NCBI GenBank assembly: GCA_937974555.1
Contig: CALJKR010000072.1
Location: 1 to 64,000, forward strand
Reading direction: 5' to 3'
DNA length: 64,000 nucleotides
DNA from: an uncultured Flavobacteriales bacterium
Lineage (GTDB): Bacteria > Bacteroidota > Bacteroidia > Flavobacteriales_D > Sanyastnellaceae
Shown here: piece after piece, positions 8,220 through 17,405 of the stretch
Layout of the letters: the number at the start of each line of letters is the position of its first letter
How positions within the stretch are numbered: position 1 is the first letter of the stretch
Program-made: the position numbers and the translations under genes
The notes under the pieces: generated by a model
Seen by the model: the letters and a program-made list of their open reading frames with translations, nothing else
Told to the model about the DNA's origin: nothing
Database searches by the model: none

Positions 8220-8909
8220 TCAATCTTTTTTTCGTGGTCTTTTAACAGAGAATAATTGCGCTGGTTTATGCAATACTCCGCTTTGTTTTTCTTCCAAAGG
8301 GGTAACCGTATCTGTGCGCAAAATATTTTTTCTGAAGTTTCTTTTGTCCAATTTCTTATCGAGAATTATCTCGTACAATTTCTGCAATTGGGACAAGGTG
8401 AATTTTTCGGGAAGCAATTCAAATCCAATGTGGTCAGCCATCAATTCATGGCGCAGAACTTTCAATGCCTCGCCAACAATCTCATTGTGATCAAAAGCCA
8501 AATTGGGAATTTTGTATACATCAATCCACTGGGCTTTTTTGGCAAAAGAAGCCGCTTGGGGATTAAAGTCATCCATCTTTACCAAAGAATAATAGCCCAC
8601 CGTAATTACCCTTCTTTCGGGGTGTGTTCTAAAGCTTCTCAACCAATCTCGGTCTTTTAGTCCGGTCACCCGATTGGGATCACCAAAGGCGTGGAATTGC
8701 TTTAAATAAATACCTTCGAGACTGGTCAGTTCATTTAAAATACGCTCCGCTGCGGCATCCAAACCCTCGTCATCACGAACCAAATCACCGGGAACTGCTT
8801 TTTGGGGTTTGATTGCAGACTTCCCTTCAGGTTGCTTTTGTTCAATAAGCAAAACCTTGAGTTCATCGTCATCAAATCCAAAAACAACACAGTCTACTGA
8901 AATATCCAT
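8220..8909 (-). CDS. Nudix-type transcriptional regulator (NrtR/AraR-like), Nudix domain plus winged helix
   Basis: The 229-residue protein has an N-terminal Nudix domain (MDISVDCVVFGFDDDELKVL) and a C-terminal winged helix (about residues 150-200) with the family signature FTLSQLQKLYEIILDKKLDK followed by RNFRK. The Nudix box around residues 41-63 is degenerate: the canonical RExxEE is reduced to R56 and E60. The domain therefore probably binds a ligand rather than hydrolysing it, as in NrtR and the Bacteroidota sugar regulators of this family. It is divergent from the pfkA-gap-kinase-pgmB-GH65 operon, and a near-palindrome sits between the two. The reasonable inference is that it controls that operon in response to a sugar or nucleotide-sugar. 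Confidence 0.8.
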   Translation of the reverse strand: MDISVDCVVFGFDDDELKVLLIEQKQPEGKSAIKPQKAVPGDLVRDDEGLDAAAERILNELTSLEGIYLKQFHAFGDPNRVTGLKDRDWLRSFRTHPERRVITVGYYSLVKMDDFNPQAASFAKKAQWIDVYKIPNLAFDHNEIVGEALKVLRHELMADHIGFELLPEKFTLSQLQKLYEIILDKKLDKRNFRKNILRTDTVTPLEEKQSGVLHKPAQLFSVKRPRKKD

Positions 8910-8954
8910 TTGTAATTCCTAATTTCGGCGAAATTAAGCGATGTTAATAAATAG

Positions 8955-8975
8955 TTAGTGTAGAATATACACTTA
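8955..8975. promoter_or_regulatory. Near-palindromic operator candidate between the Nudix regulator and pfkA
   Basis: The arms agtgta (8957-8962) and tacact (8968-8973) are exact reverse complements around gaata, and the outer bases at 8955 and 8975 also pair. A further half-site-like tagtgt follows at 8974-8979. The element lies in the 91-base divergent gap, 26 bases before the pfkA ATG, next to a weak TATATTTA box. Confidence 0.5.
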
Positions 8976-9000
8976 GTGTCGTTTTTTATATATTTACAAC

Positions 9001-9987
9001 ATGAATACATCTGGAATAAAGAGAATTGGCGTACTCACCAGTGGAGGTGATGCCCCCGGAATGAATGCTGCGATTCGCGCAGTGGTGCGGGCTTGTGTTT
9101 TTCATAACATTGAAGTAGAAGGTATTTTTCAAGGATATTCAGGACTAATGAATGGTGACTTCAAGCGATTGAATGAGCGCTCTGTAGCAAGAATCTTGGG
9201 CAGAGGGGGTACCATTTTAAAAAGTTCTCGTTGCAAAGAATTTTATGAAGCAGAGGGTAGAGCCCAGGCTGCAGTGCAGTTGAAGAAGCATGGCATCGAT
9301 GCTTTGATTACAATCGGAGGTAACGGTACATTTACTGGTGCTCATTTATTGTATCAAGAGCATGGCATTCCCGTAATGGGAATTCCTGGATCCATTGACA
9401 ATGATTTGTATGGATCGGATCACTGTATAGGATTTGATACCGCTACCAATACTGTAGTGGATGCAGTGGACAGAATCAGGGACACAGCCACTTCTCACAA
9501 TCGCTTGTTTTTTGTAGAAGTGATGGGGAGAAATTCTGGGTTCATTGCTTTAAAAGCAGGAATAGCTGCAGGCGCTATTGCCATTGTACTACCAGAGGAT
9601 GAAATGAGTGTGGATGAGTTGGTGGATACATTAAAGGCCAGTGAAGAGAGTGGAAAATCAAGCTCAATCGTCATCGTTGCCGAGGGCAGCAAGAGCGGTG
9701 GGGCCTATGAGATTGCCAAAAAAGTAACAGAAAAATATGCGGAGTATGATACCCGTGTATCCGTGTTGGGTCACCTTCAAAGAGGCGGAGCACCCAGTTG
9801 TTATGATCGCGTAATAGCCAGTAGAATGGGCGTTGCCGCGGTTGAAGGAATATTACAAGGAAGAAAAGATGTGATGGTAGGGATCGTCAATGACCACGAG
9901 TCCTATACGTCTTTAGAGGAATCCATTACGCGTCGAAACATGCCGAATCGTGATGAATTACGTATAGCACGCATATTATCCATTTAA
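9001..9987 (+). CDS. pfkA: ATP-dependent 6-phosphofructokinase
   Basis: The 328-residue enzyme phosphorylates fructose 6-phosphate to fructose 1,6-bisphosphate, the committed step of glycolysis. The ATP loop GVLTSGGDAPGMNAAIRAVV is near the N-terminus, followed by GRGGT, TIGGNGTFTGA, the catalytic PGSIDND segment (the usual TIDND written SIDND), and EVMGRNSGFIAL. Length matches bacterial ATP-type PfkA (about 320). It is the first gene of a five-gene operon, with GAPDH ten bases downstream. The 50 bases before the ATG hold the near-palindrome and a TATATATTTAC stretch that could be the promoter. Assignment is confident. Confidence 0.96.
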   Translation: MNTSGIKRIGVLTSGGDAPGMNAAIRAVVRACVFHNIEVEGIFQGYSGLMNGDFKRLNERSVARILGRGGTILKSSRCKEFYEAEGRAQAAVQLKKHGIDALITIGGNGTFTGAHLLYQEHGIPVMGIPGSIDNDLYGSDHCIGFDTATNTVVDAVDRIRDTATSHNRLFFVEVMGRNSGFIALKAGIAAGAIAIVLPEDEMSVDELVDTLKASEESGKSSSIVIVAEGSKSGGAYEIAKKVTEKYAEYDTRVSVLGHLQRGGAPSCYDRVIASRMGVAAVEGILQGRKDVMVGIVNDHESYTSLEESITRRNMPNRDELRIARILSI

Positions 9988-9997
9988 AAAAATTGAC

Positions 9998-10981
9998 ATG
10001 AAAAAAATTGCCATCAACGGATTTGGACGCATCGGAAGAATGTGTTTCAGAAGTTTAATTGAAAAAGAAAATGTAGAGGTTGTTGCCATCAATGATTTGA
10101 CAGATGTTAAAACTTTGGCCCACCTATTGAAATACGACAGTATCCATGGTCGTGTTAAAGCGGAAGTTTCTTCAGAAGACAACTTCCTTATTGTAAACGG
10201 AAAGAAAATCGAAGTCATCGCTCAAAGAGACCCCAGTCAATTGCCATGGGCATCAATGGGTGTAGACGTTGTTATAGAGTCAACTGGAATTTTTACAGAC
10301 AAAGAAGGAGCACAAAAACACATTGATGCAGGAGCTAAAAAAGTGGTGATTAGTGCACCGGCTACCGGCGGAGTAAAAACAGTGGTCTTGGGAGTAAACG
10401 ATTCAGACATCGTTGAAACCGATGTTGTTTTATCCAATGCTTCTTGCACCACCAATTGTTTGGCACCAATGGCCAAAGTTTTGAATGATACTTTTGGTAT
10501 TGAGAAGGGGTATATCACCACGGTGCATGCTTACACCGCCGATCAGCGTTTGCAAGATTCACCGCACAAAGATTTGAGAAGAGCAAGAGCAGCCGCTTTG
10601 AGTATGGTTCCTACTTCTACTGGAGCAGCCAAAGCTGTGGGTGAAGTTTTACCTGTATTGAAAGGCAAGTTGGATGGCGTTGCGGTTCGTGTACCAACTC
10701 CAGATGGATCTTTGACTGACTTGGTAGCCATTTTAAAAAGAGACGTAACCAAGGAAGAAGTGAATGCTGCGATAAAAAAAGCAGCTGAAAATGAAATGAA
10801 GGGTATCATTGAATATTGCACTGATCCCATAGTTTCTATTGATATTGTGGGTAACAAGCACTCTTGTATTTTTGATGCCGACCTAACCTCAGCCAATGGT
10901 AATTTGGTGAAGGTAATGGGATGGTATGACAATGAGGCTGGATACTCAGAAAGAGTGGTTGAATTAGTATCTAAAATTTAA
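9998..10981 (+). CDS. gap: Glyceraldehyde-3-phosphate dehydrogenase, type I
   Basis: The 327-residue enzyme oxidises glyceraldehyde 3-phosphate to 1,3-bisphosphoglycerate. It begins with the Rossmann motif INGFGRIGR. Asp33 (AINDLTD) points to NAD specificity. The catalytic Cys150 is in SNASCTTNCLAP and His177 in TVHAYT; the C-terminal WYDNEAGYSERV is typical. It lies in tight succession between pfkA (10 bases) and the BadF-type kinase (11 bases). Grouping GAPDH with phosphofructokinase and a disaccharide phosphorylase gives a dedicated catabolic glycolytic unit. The genome may carry another GAPDH outside the window. Confidence 0.96.
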   Translation: MKKIAINGFGRIGRMCFRSLIEKENVEVVAINDLTDVKTLAHLLKYDSIHGRVKAEVSSEDNFLIVNGKKIEVIAQRDPSQLPWASMGVDVVIESTGIFTDKEGAQKHIDAGAKKVVISAPATGGVKTVVLGVNDSDIVETDVVLSNASCTTNCLAPMAKVLNDTFGIEKGYITTVHAYTADQRLQDSPHKDLRRARAAALSMVPTSTGAAKAVGEVLPVLKGKLDGVAVRVPTPDGSLTDLVAILKRDVTKEEVNAAIKKAAENEMKGIIEYCTDPIVSIDIVGNKHSCIFDADLTSANGNLVKVMGWYDNEAGYSERVVELVSKI

Positions 10982-10992
10982 AAATAAAAAAC

Positions 10993-11859
10993 ATGATTTT
11001 GATTGCAGACAGCGGTTCCACTAAATGCGATTGGGCCCTGATTGATCGAGAAGGTAAGCGTCTTGGAAATTTTGAGACGATGGGATTGAACCCATACTTT
11101 CACAACGAAACTGTGGTAGAAAACTCCATTCGTGCCAACGCACCTTTGGCTCTTTATGCGGAGAAGGTTAAGGAGATTTACTTCTACGGAGCTGGTTCAA
11201 GCACTGATGTTATGTGCGCCATTATTGAAAACGGTTTGAAGAAGGTTTTCGTCAATGCCAAAATCATGGTGGATCATGATTTGGTGGGATGTGCCTATGC
11301 TACTTACGATGGTGAAAGTTGTATTTCATGCATCTTAGGGACTGGATCCAATAGCTGTGCATTTGATGGTAATGAAGTTCATGAAGAGGTTCCTTCCTTG
11401 GCTTACATCTTGGGTGATGAAGCATCAGGAAGTTATTTTGGAAAAATACTTTTGCGTGAATATTTTTATAGAAAGCTGCCTGCGGATTTAAAAGAAGAGT
11501 TTGAAAAAACTTTCTCCATTTCCAAAGATGAATTCATTTCTCGTGTTTATCGTGAACCAAACGCCAATGTTTTCTTAGCGAGTTTTACTCGTTTTATTGG
11601 AGAACATTCTCATCATCCACATGTAATCAATTGGGTTGTCAGAGGAATGCGTGAATTTATTGATATCCACGTCAAATGTTTTTCCAATTGGGAGACTGCG
11701 CCGGTGCATTTTATTGGTTCAATTTCTCATTATTTCAAACATTGTTTAGAAATCGCCGCGCAACAAGAGGGAATTCGTTTGGGTCGAGTAATCAAAAAAC
11801 CAATTGATGGTTTGGTTGACTACCACGTAAAATATGTATTTCCTCAAACGGTAGCATAA
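10993..11859 (+). CDS. BadF/BadG-type sugar kinase (N-acetylglucosamine kinase-like)
   Basis: The 288-residue protein has the ASKHA fold signature: phosphate-1 motif LIADSGSTKCDWALID at the N-terminus, phosphate-2 ISCILGTGSNSC near residue 115, the DEASGSYFGK segment at about 142-151 and an adenosine-type motif FIGSISHYF near residue 246. Members phosphorylate sugars such as N-acetylglucosamine or glucose, and the Bacteroidota form is usually annotated as N-acetylglucosamine kinase. Here it sits between GAPDH and pgmB in a maltose-phosphorylase operon. A role as glucokinase for the free glucose released by phosphorolysis is plausible, but that is inference from position. It ends one base before pgmB begins. 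Confidence 0.8.
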   Translation: MILIADSGSTKCDWALIDREGKRLGNFETMGLNPYFHNETVVENSIRANAPLALYAEKVKEIYFYGAGSSTDVMCAIIENGLKKVFVNAKIMVDHDLVGCAYATYDGESCISCILGTGSNSCAFDGNEVHEEVPSLAYILGDEASGSYFGKILLREYFYRKLPADLKEEFEKTFSISKDEFISRVYREPNANVFLASFTRFIGEHSHHPHVINWVVRGMREFIDIHVKCFSNWETAPVHFIGSISHYFKHCLEIAAQQEGIRLGRVIKKPIDGLVDYHVKYVFPQTVA

Positions 11860-11860
11860 T

Positions 11861-12520
11861 ATGTTGGCTGCTTGTTTGTTCGATTTGGATGGTGTCTTGG
11901 TTGATACCGCCAAACACCATTACACAGCTTGGAAGAAGTTGGCGGAAGAGAAGATTGGTGTCAGTTTTACGCATGAAGACAACGAAGCATTAAAGGGGCT
12001 CTCTCGCGCAGAGAGCCTCTCTTACATTTTGTCCAAAACCACCCAAACTTTTAGTGAGGCGGAGCAATTGTCCATGATGGATGAAAAAAATGCCAACTAT
12101 TTGGAGGCTGTTGCTCAATTGACGCCCGATGATTTATTGCCAGGGGCTTTGTCATTGCTTCGAGAATTGCGTGAACATCATATCAAAACAGCCTTGGGTT
12201 CTGCATCTAAGAATGCCCCATTGATCATTGAGAAATTGGGTATTGTCTCTTATTTGGATGCTGTGATCGACGGCAACGTAGTAACGCTATCCAAACCCAA
12301 CCCAGCAGTATTTAACAAAGGAGCTGAGGTATTGGGAGTGCCCCCCGCCAATACCATTGTGTTTGAAGATGCAGTGAGTGGTGTGGCAGCAGCCAAGGCC
12401 GGAGGTTTTCATTGTGTGGGAATAGGCGAGCCAGAGGCGTTGACGCAAGCGGACATGGTGGTGGCCGATTTGTCTTATGTGACCATCGAAAGTTTAAAAA
12501 ATAGATTTTTCAATTCATAA
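11861..12520 (+). CDS. pgmB: Beta-phosphoglucomutase
   Basis: The 219-residue HAD-family enzyme converts beta-glucose 1-phosphate to glucose 6-phosphate. The nucleophile and acid/base aspartates are Asp8 and Asp10 in FDLDGVLVDTAKHHYTAW, whose cap-domain histidines are typical of beta-PGM. Motif II is GSASKN, the lysine is in LSKPNP, and FEDAVSGVAAAKAGG carries the Mg2+ site. It directly precedes the GH65 gene (six-base gap), the usual pairing in which a GH65 phosphorylase makes beta-glucose 1-phosphate and PgmB feeds it to glycolysis. Assignment is confident. Confidence 0.93.
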   Translation: MLAACLFDLDGVLVDTAKHHYTAWKKLAEEKIGVSFTHEDNEALKGLSRAESLSYILSKTTQTFSEAEQLSMMDEKNANYLEAVAQLTPDDLLPGALSLLRELREHHIKTALGSASKNAPLIIEKLGIVSYLDAVIDGNVVTLSKPNPAVFNKGAEVLGVPPANTIVFEDAVSGVAAAKAGGFHCVGIGEPEALTQADMVVADLSYVTIESLKNRFFNS

Positions 12521-12526
12521 TTAGAT

Positions 12527-14740
12527 ATGATTCAGTATTTAAAGACGGATCCATGGAAAGTAGTGGAGGAGGGATTCAATCCCAAGCATCATCAGAGTTC
12601 TGAAAGTATTTTTAGTATTGGCAACGGAAAATTTGGTCATCGTGCTGCGCACGAGGAGCAATACACGGGTCCGCATCTTAAGGGATCTTACGTTGCCGGG
12701 GTTTACTACCCAGATAAAACCCGAGTGGGATGGTGGAAGAATGGCTATCCCGAATATTTTGCCAAGGTTTTAAATGCCACGGCTTGGCACAACATTCATG
12801 TTCAGGTGAACGGAGAAGAGTTGGATTTGTTTACCACTGAGGTTGTAGATTTTCAGCGTGTATTGGATATGCAAAAGGGCATTTTATCTCGCTCTTTTGT
12901 CGCCAATTTTAAAAATGGGGTTCAATGCAAAGTCGAGACTGAACGATTTATCAGCATGGATAATGCGAGTATCGCTGCAATAGCCGTTCGTGTGACGCAC
13001 CTCAATCAAAGCGCTGAAATTAAAATGACCTCCATTTTGGATGGTAACGTGAAAAATCATGATGCCAACTACGATGAAATTTTTTGGGAACCGATTGCTG
13101 AATCCATTGCTCAAGGCAATGGTAGTGTTGTGAACAAAACCAAAAAAACAGGATTTACAGTGGGGGTAGCCATGTGTCACGAATCAGACCATTTGACTTG
13201 GACCTCTGATGTTTCTTCTTCCTCATTTGTCAGTGCCTTGTTCCAAGGTGAGGTTGCGCAGAATACAACCGCTGTTCTCAAGAAATATGTTGGTATCGAA
13301 AATACATTGTATGCTTCGGAAGGAGAAGTGAATGCCTTGGCCGTTCAGCATGCCAACCAAGCCAAAGCCCAAGGATATGAAGCCTTGCACCAAAGCCATT
13401 GTGCGGCATGGGCCAAAATTTGGGAGATGGCGGATATTATGATCGAAGGAGATGACAGCGCCCAACAAGGCATTCGATTCAATATCTTTCATTTGAATCA
13501 AACCTATACCGGCCAGGACGCTCGATTGAATATCGGACCCAAAGGTTTTACGGGAGAGAAATATGGTGGATCCACCTATTGGGATACAGAAGCCTATTGT
13601 ATACCATTTTATATGGCGACCAAAAATCAAGAGGTGGCCAGACAGTTGTTGAAATACCGTCACAATCAATTGGGACGAGCCATTGAAAATGCGGCCAAGT
13701 TGGGATTCAAAGATGGAGCGGCCTTGTATCCGATGGTGACCATGAATGGCGAAGAATGCCACAATGAATGGGAAATTACCTTTGAGGAGATTCACCGCAA
13801 TGGAGCAATCGCTTATGCCATTTACAATTACACCCAATACACGGGTGATAAGGGTTATGTATTAGAAACGGGATGGGAAGTATTGTTGGGCATTGCACGT
13901 TTTTGGGCGCAGCGTGTCCATTGGAGTGCACACAAAAATCAATATGTGATGCACGGAGTGACAGGTCCCAATGAGTATGAGAACAACGTCAATAACAACT
14001 GGTACACCAATTACATTGCCACTTGGTGTCTGAAATATACCAGTGAGGTTTTGAATGAATTGAAGCGCGAACATCCCGATGCATATGCAAAGGGCGTGGC
14101 GCAGTGGAATATCAAGGACGAAGAATTGACGTTGTGGGCGGACATCATTTCCAAAATGTATTTCCCAGTTCATGAAAACGGTCAAGTCTATTTGCAACAA
14201 GACGGATTCTTGGATAAAGTGTTGATGCCAGCCAGTGAACTTCCATCGGCGGAACGTCCCATCAATCAACATTGGAGCTGGGATCGAATTTTGAGATCCT
14301 GCTTTATCAAGCAAGCCGATGTTTTGCAAGGCTTGTACTTTTTTGAAGATCAGTTTAGCACAGAAGTGATCAAAGCCAATTTTGATTTCTATGAGCCGAT
14401 GACGGTGCATGAATCGAGTTTATCTCCTTGCGTGCATAGCATATTGGCAGCCAAATTGGGCTATGAAGATAAAGCGGTAGAAATGTACATGAGAACGTCC
14501 AGATTGGATTTGGATGATTACAACCATGAGGCGCATGAAGGCTTGCATATTACCAGCATGGCCGGTACTTGGATGTCCATCGTTCAAGGATTTGGTGGAA
14601 TGCGAATAGAGAACGAACAATTGGTTTTCAACGGCATGTTGCCCCAAAATTGGGAGTCATTTACCTTTAGAATTTTGTTCAGAAACACCATTCATTCGGT
14701 AAGAGTGGATCGTCAAGGAACCCACGTAACCTTGCACTAA
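12527..14740 (+). CDS. Glycoside hydrolase family 65 disaccharide phosphorylase (maltose phosphorylase type)
   Basis: The 737-residue protein has the GH65 layout: an N-terminal beta-sandwich (about 1-270), a linker, the (alpha/alpha)6 barrel (about 310-680) and a small C-terminal sheet. The barrel motif STYWDTEAYCIPFY precedes the general acid Glu483 in VTGPNEYENNVNN, and HEGLHITSMAGTW carries the phosphate-binding region. Such enzymes phosphorolyse maltose, trehalose or kojibiose. Pairing with beta-phosphoglucomutase supports an inverting phosphorylase giving beta-glucose 1-phosphate. Maltose is the likeliest substrate, but trehalose or kojibiose cannot be excluded from sequence. No signal peptide is present, so it is cytoplasmic. 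Its stop overlaps the convergent MBOAT stop by four bases, leaving no room for a separate terminator. Confidence 0.88.
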   Translation: MIQYLKTDPWKVVEEGFNPKHHQSSESIFSIGNGKFGHRAAHEEQYTGPHLKGSYVAGVYYPDKTRVGWWKNGYPEYFAKVLNATAWHNIHVQVNGEELDLFTTEVVDFQRVLDMQKGILSRSFVANFKNGVQCKVETERFISMDNASIAAIAVRVTHLNQSAEIKMTSILDGNVKNHDANYDEIFWEPIAESIAQGNGSVVNKTKKTGFTVGVAMCHESDHLTWTSDVSSSSFVSALFQGEVAQNTTAVLKKYVGIENTLYASEGEVNALAVQHANQAKAQGYEALHQSHCAAWAKIWEMADIMIEGDDSAQQGIRFNIFHLNQTYTGQDARLNIGPKGFTGEKYGGSTYWDTEAYCIPFYMATKNQEVARQLLKYRHNQLGRAIENAAKLGFKDGAALYPMVTMNGEECHNEWEITFEEIHRNGAIAYAIYNYTQYTGDKGYVLETGWEVLLGIARFWAQRVHWSAHKNQYVMHGVTGPNEYENNVNNNWYTNYIATWCLKYTSEVLNELKREHPDAYAKGVAQWNIKDEELTLWADIISKMYFPVHENGQVYLQQDGFLDKVLMPASELPSAERPINQHWSWDRILRSCFIKQADVLQGLYFFEDQFSTEVIKANFDFYEPMTVHESSLSPCVHSILAAKLGYEDKAVEMYMRTSRLDLDDYNHEAHEGLHITSMAGTWMSIVQGFGGMRIENEQLVFNGMLPQNWESFTFRILFRNTIHSVRVDRQGTHVTLH

Positions 14741-16203
14741 AACTGAAGGTAAATGGGTGCCACGGGCACATCCGATTTGAAATAGGATACAATTAATAGA
14801 ATGCTCACCATGATCAAGACATGTGTGAGCATTTTTTGTTTGGACAAGATTTGAATCAATCGATCATTCCATGCAAGAGGAAATTGATGTAAAACCAGGG
14901 CAAATAGCAGCATCAGAATGACGCTGTGGTAATGCTCTGCAAAGACAAACCAAGAAGATGCATCAAAGTTTTGGGTGATTTGATGGATAATGGTAAGGCT
15001 TTTTTCTATACTATCCGGACCAAAGAAAATCCAACAAAAGGCCACACAATGAAAAGTGATCATTACACCGGCAATTCTTCGCCAAGATGAGATTGATTGC
15101 GGTTGTGGAAATTGATCCAATCTCCATTTATCCAATGCCAAGAGAGCGCCATGCAGGGCTCCCCAGACAATAAATGTCCAATTGGCCCCATGCCAAAACC
15201 CACCAATCAACATCGTAATAATGAGATGCAAGTATGTTCGAAAGATACCCTTTCTGTTTCCCCCCAATGGGATATAGAGGTAATCTCTAAGCCAAGAGGA
15301 AAGAGAAATGTGCCAGCGACGCCAGAATTCTGTAATCGATCCCGATTGATAGGGGGCTGAGAAATTGATATTGACTTTGAGTCCCATCCATCGGGCAATA
15401 CCAATGGCCATGTCTGAGTATCCGCTAAAATCGCAATAAATAACCATCGCGTAAGCATAAACTGCCATGATGTTGTACACCCCATTGTATCGAGCGGGGT
15501 CGTCAAAAACAACTTCCACCAAATTGGTATATAAGAAATCGCTGATGACAATCTTTTTAAAGCATCCGCTTAAAATGTAAAACAAACCAAATGCGATGTC
15601 CTCTTGACTCAGATTAACTTGCTTTCTAATTTGAGGAAGGAAATCTGCAGCTCGAACAATAGGTCCCATCATCAACTTGGGAAAAAAGGATAGGAAGAAT
15701 AAATAGTCTACAAAACGGGTGACTGGTTTAAAATGACCTCTATAGACATCAATCGTATAGCTCAAATTTTCGAAAGTGTAAAAGGAGATACCGACAGGAA
15801 GGATAAGGTGAAAAAGAGAGACATTGTCGTTTTGCCAATCATTCCAAGTTTGAATAAAAAAATCGGTGTATTTAAAAAAGAAAAGCAATCCCAGGTTGAG
15901 CATAATGCTGGAGACCAACAGTAGTTTCTTTTGGGATTTACTGGAGCTAACATTGATCCAATGGGAAAGTTTAAAATCGACAGTTGCAGCCAATAGGATA
16001 AAGACCACATAATGACCACAGGCCTTGTAGAAGAAATAAAGGGAAAAGGCACTTACCAACCAAAGTCGCACTGTGGTTTTTTGGTAAACCAGTGCATAGA
16101 AGAAAATGAAAATCGAAAAGAAAATCAAAAAAAACGAAGAATTAAAAACCAACGGGTTTTTATCGTCAAATAGCAAAGATTGAAAAAACGCAGCGCCTAT
16201 CAT
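14737..16203 (-). CDS. MBOAT family O-acyltransferase (AlgI-like)
   Basis: The 488-residue membrane protein has about ten to twelve hydrophobic segments and the MBOAT core TEFWRRWHISLSSWLRDYLY followed by IPLGGNRKG. The invariant histidine region is GGFWHGANWTFIVWG. Such proteins pass an acyl group, often acetyl, across the inner membrane to a polysaccharide or cell-wall acceptor on the periplasmic side. The two genes upstream on the same strand are SGNH-fold proteins joined by ATGA overlaps (16200-16203 and 17402-17405), which matches AlgI-AlgJ/AlgX type partnerships in which the SGNH protein completes O-acetylation. The acceptor is unknown and no polysaccharide synthase is adjacent. Confidence 0.88.
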   Translation of the reverse strand: MIGAAFFQSLLFDDKNPLVFNSSFFLIFFSIFIFFYALVYQKTTVRLWLVSAFSLYFFYKACGHYVVFILLAATVDFKLSHWINVSSSKSQKKLLLVSSIMLNLGLLFFFKYTDFFIQTWNDWQNDNVSLFHLILPVGISFYTFENLSYTIDVYRGHFKPVTRFVDYLFFLSFFPKLMMGPIVRAADFLPQIRKQVNLSQEDIAFGLFYILSGCFKKIVISDFLYTNLVEVVFDDPARYNGVYNIMAVYAYAMVIYCDFSGYSDMAIGIARWMGLKVNINFSAPYQSGSITEFWRRWHISLSSWLRDYLYIPLGGNRKGIFRTYLHLIITMLIGGFWHGANWTFIVWGALHGALLALDKWRLDQFPQPQSISSWRRIAGVMITFHCVAFCWIFFGPDSIEKSLTIIHQITQNFDASSWFVFAEHYHSVILMLLFALVLHQFPLAWNDRLIQILSKQKMLTHVLIMVSILLIVSYFKSDVPVAPIYLQF

Positions 16204-17405
16204 TTGATGATGGGATAGGGGATTTGGGGTTGAATGGCCTTGGACATGGATTCTCCCAAAATTTTATAGCCTTTGGGAGAAAAATGAATTTGCCTTTTGT
16301 CCGTCATGCCCAGCTGTGACCAATTTTTCATGCTGTTGGCACCACCCATGGCGGAATACAAATCATAAACCGGGATTTGCAATCGTTGGGCCACATCCAA
16401 AATAACCGCTCTGACCAAGGGAACGGTGGGGTTGGGTGCATAATATCCTTTTTTGCCACTGGATTTTCTGATGCTAACAGCGGGAGGCGTTGACAATATT
16501 ACGACGGGGTGTGATTCGATGCTTTGTATCATTTGAACCAAATTCAATACCTCATCAAAAAACAAAGTGTCATCAAAATTGGATTGAAAAGCTTCATTGG
16601 TACCCAAAGAAAGGATTACCAAATCTGGATTCAATGTTTCCAATTGATTTCTAAAAAGTACATTTTGCGAATAGTGCTTGTACGTTGCACCATTTACCCC
16701 GACAGAAGAAATTCGAGCGCCTTTCTGTCCATTGGAAACATAAACCCCATATATGGTTGAGCTTTTTTGTTTTTCATAGAATTGCTCATGTCTCAATTCA
16801 AAAACATACGTGGGGTGAGGAAAATAAAATACGGTGGCATGTGGAGTGGACAAAGCAGCGATGCGCTGCGCAGTTTCATTCTGATCATTGACCAATTGGA
16901 AATGGTAATTGCTATCCAAAATCGAAGCATGAAAAATCTTCACCCATTGCACTTCGTTGCCACTTACTAAACTGTCAAACTCCCATGTAATGGTTGCTTC
17001 AGGTGACGAATTGTGAATGGTATATCCACTGATACCCACAGGCATCGCGGGATTTTCTTGGATTACTTTGGACGTCTTCCAAGACATGTTGGAAAAAGTT
17101 TGGTAGGCACCATGCCCATTGGTCTGCGCTACTTGAAACGGAAACGCCAAACCATATCCGCCATCCCCAAATTCTTTTTGCAACAGATAAGCCAGCGGTT
17201 CTGTCATTCCTCCGGGTTGTATGTGACTATCGCCAATTTGCAATACTTCCAAATGATCACCGGTCACTTTTTTGTATTGAAGAAGGGCTTTTAATCCTGC
17301 TTTACTTCCCGTCAAGCTGTCGACCACAATGGGTTGACTCTGCGACCAGGCCATAGGTCCAAAGAACAACGCGACGAATATGAGACAGGTTGGAATATTT
17401 TTCAT
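16200..17405 (-). CDS. Secreted SGNH/GDSL-fold protein, partner of the MBOAT acyltransferase
   Basis: The 401-residue protein carries a Sec signal peptide (residues 1-21, ending AWSQ), placing it in the periplasm. The SGNH block I is QIGDSHIQPGG (GDS nucleophile region). Block III is LSLGTNEAFQ and block V is the late RQIHFSPKGYKILG with its histidine. The central 90-260 region looks like a beta-rich insertion. By context it is the transferase or esterase partner of the MBOAT protein whose gene overlaps its stop codon by four bases. Its paralogue-like neighbour 17402-18718 has the same fold, so the module has two SGNH proteins. The exact acyl chemistry is not readable. Confidence 0.8.
   Translation of the reverse strand: MKNIPTCLIFVALFFGPMAWSQSQPIVVDSLTGSKAGLKALLQYKKVTGDHLEVLQIGDSHIQPGGMTEPLAYLLQKEFGDGGYGLAFPFQVAQTNGHGAYQTFSNMSWKTSKVIQENPAMPVGISGYTIHNSSPEATITWEFDSLVSGNEVQWVKIFHASILDSNYHFQLVNDQNETAQRIAALSTPHATVFYFPHPTYVFELRHEQFYEKQKSSTIYGVYVSNGQKGARISSVGVNGATYKHYSQNVLFRNQLETLNPDLVILSLGTNEAFQSNFDDTLFFDEVLNLVQMIQSIESHPVVILSTPPAVSIRKSSGKKGYYAPNPTVPLVRAVILDVAQRLQIPVYDLYSAMGGANSMKNWSQLGMTDKRQIHFSPKGYKILGESMSKAIQPQIPYPIIK

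Noticed and set aside
10543..10932. 129-residue minus-strand frame in gap
   Set aside because: It is antisense to a highly conserved GAPDH and shows no family pattern.
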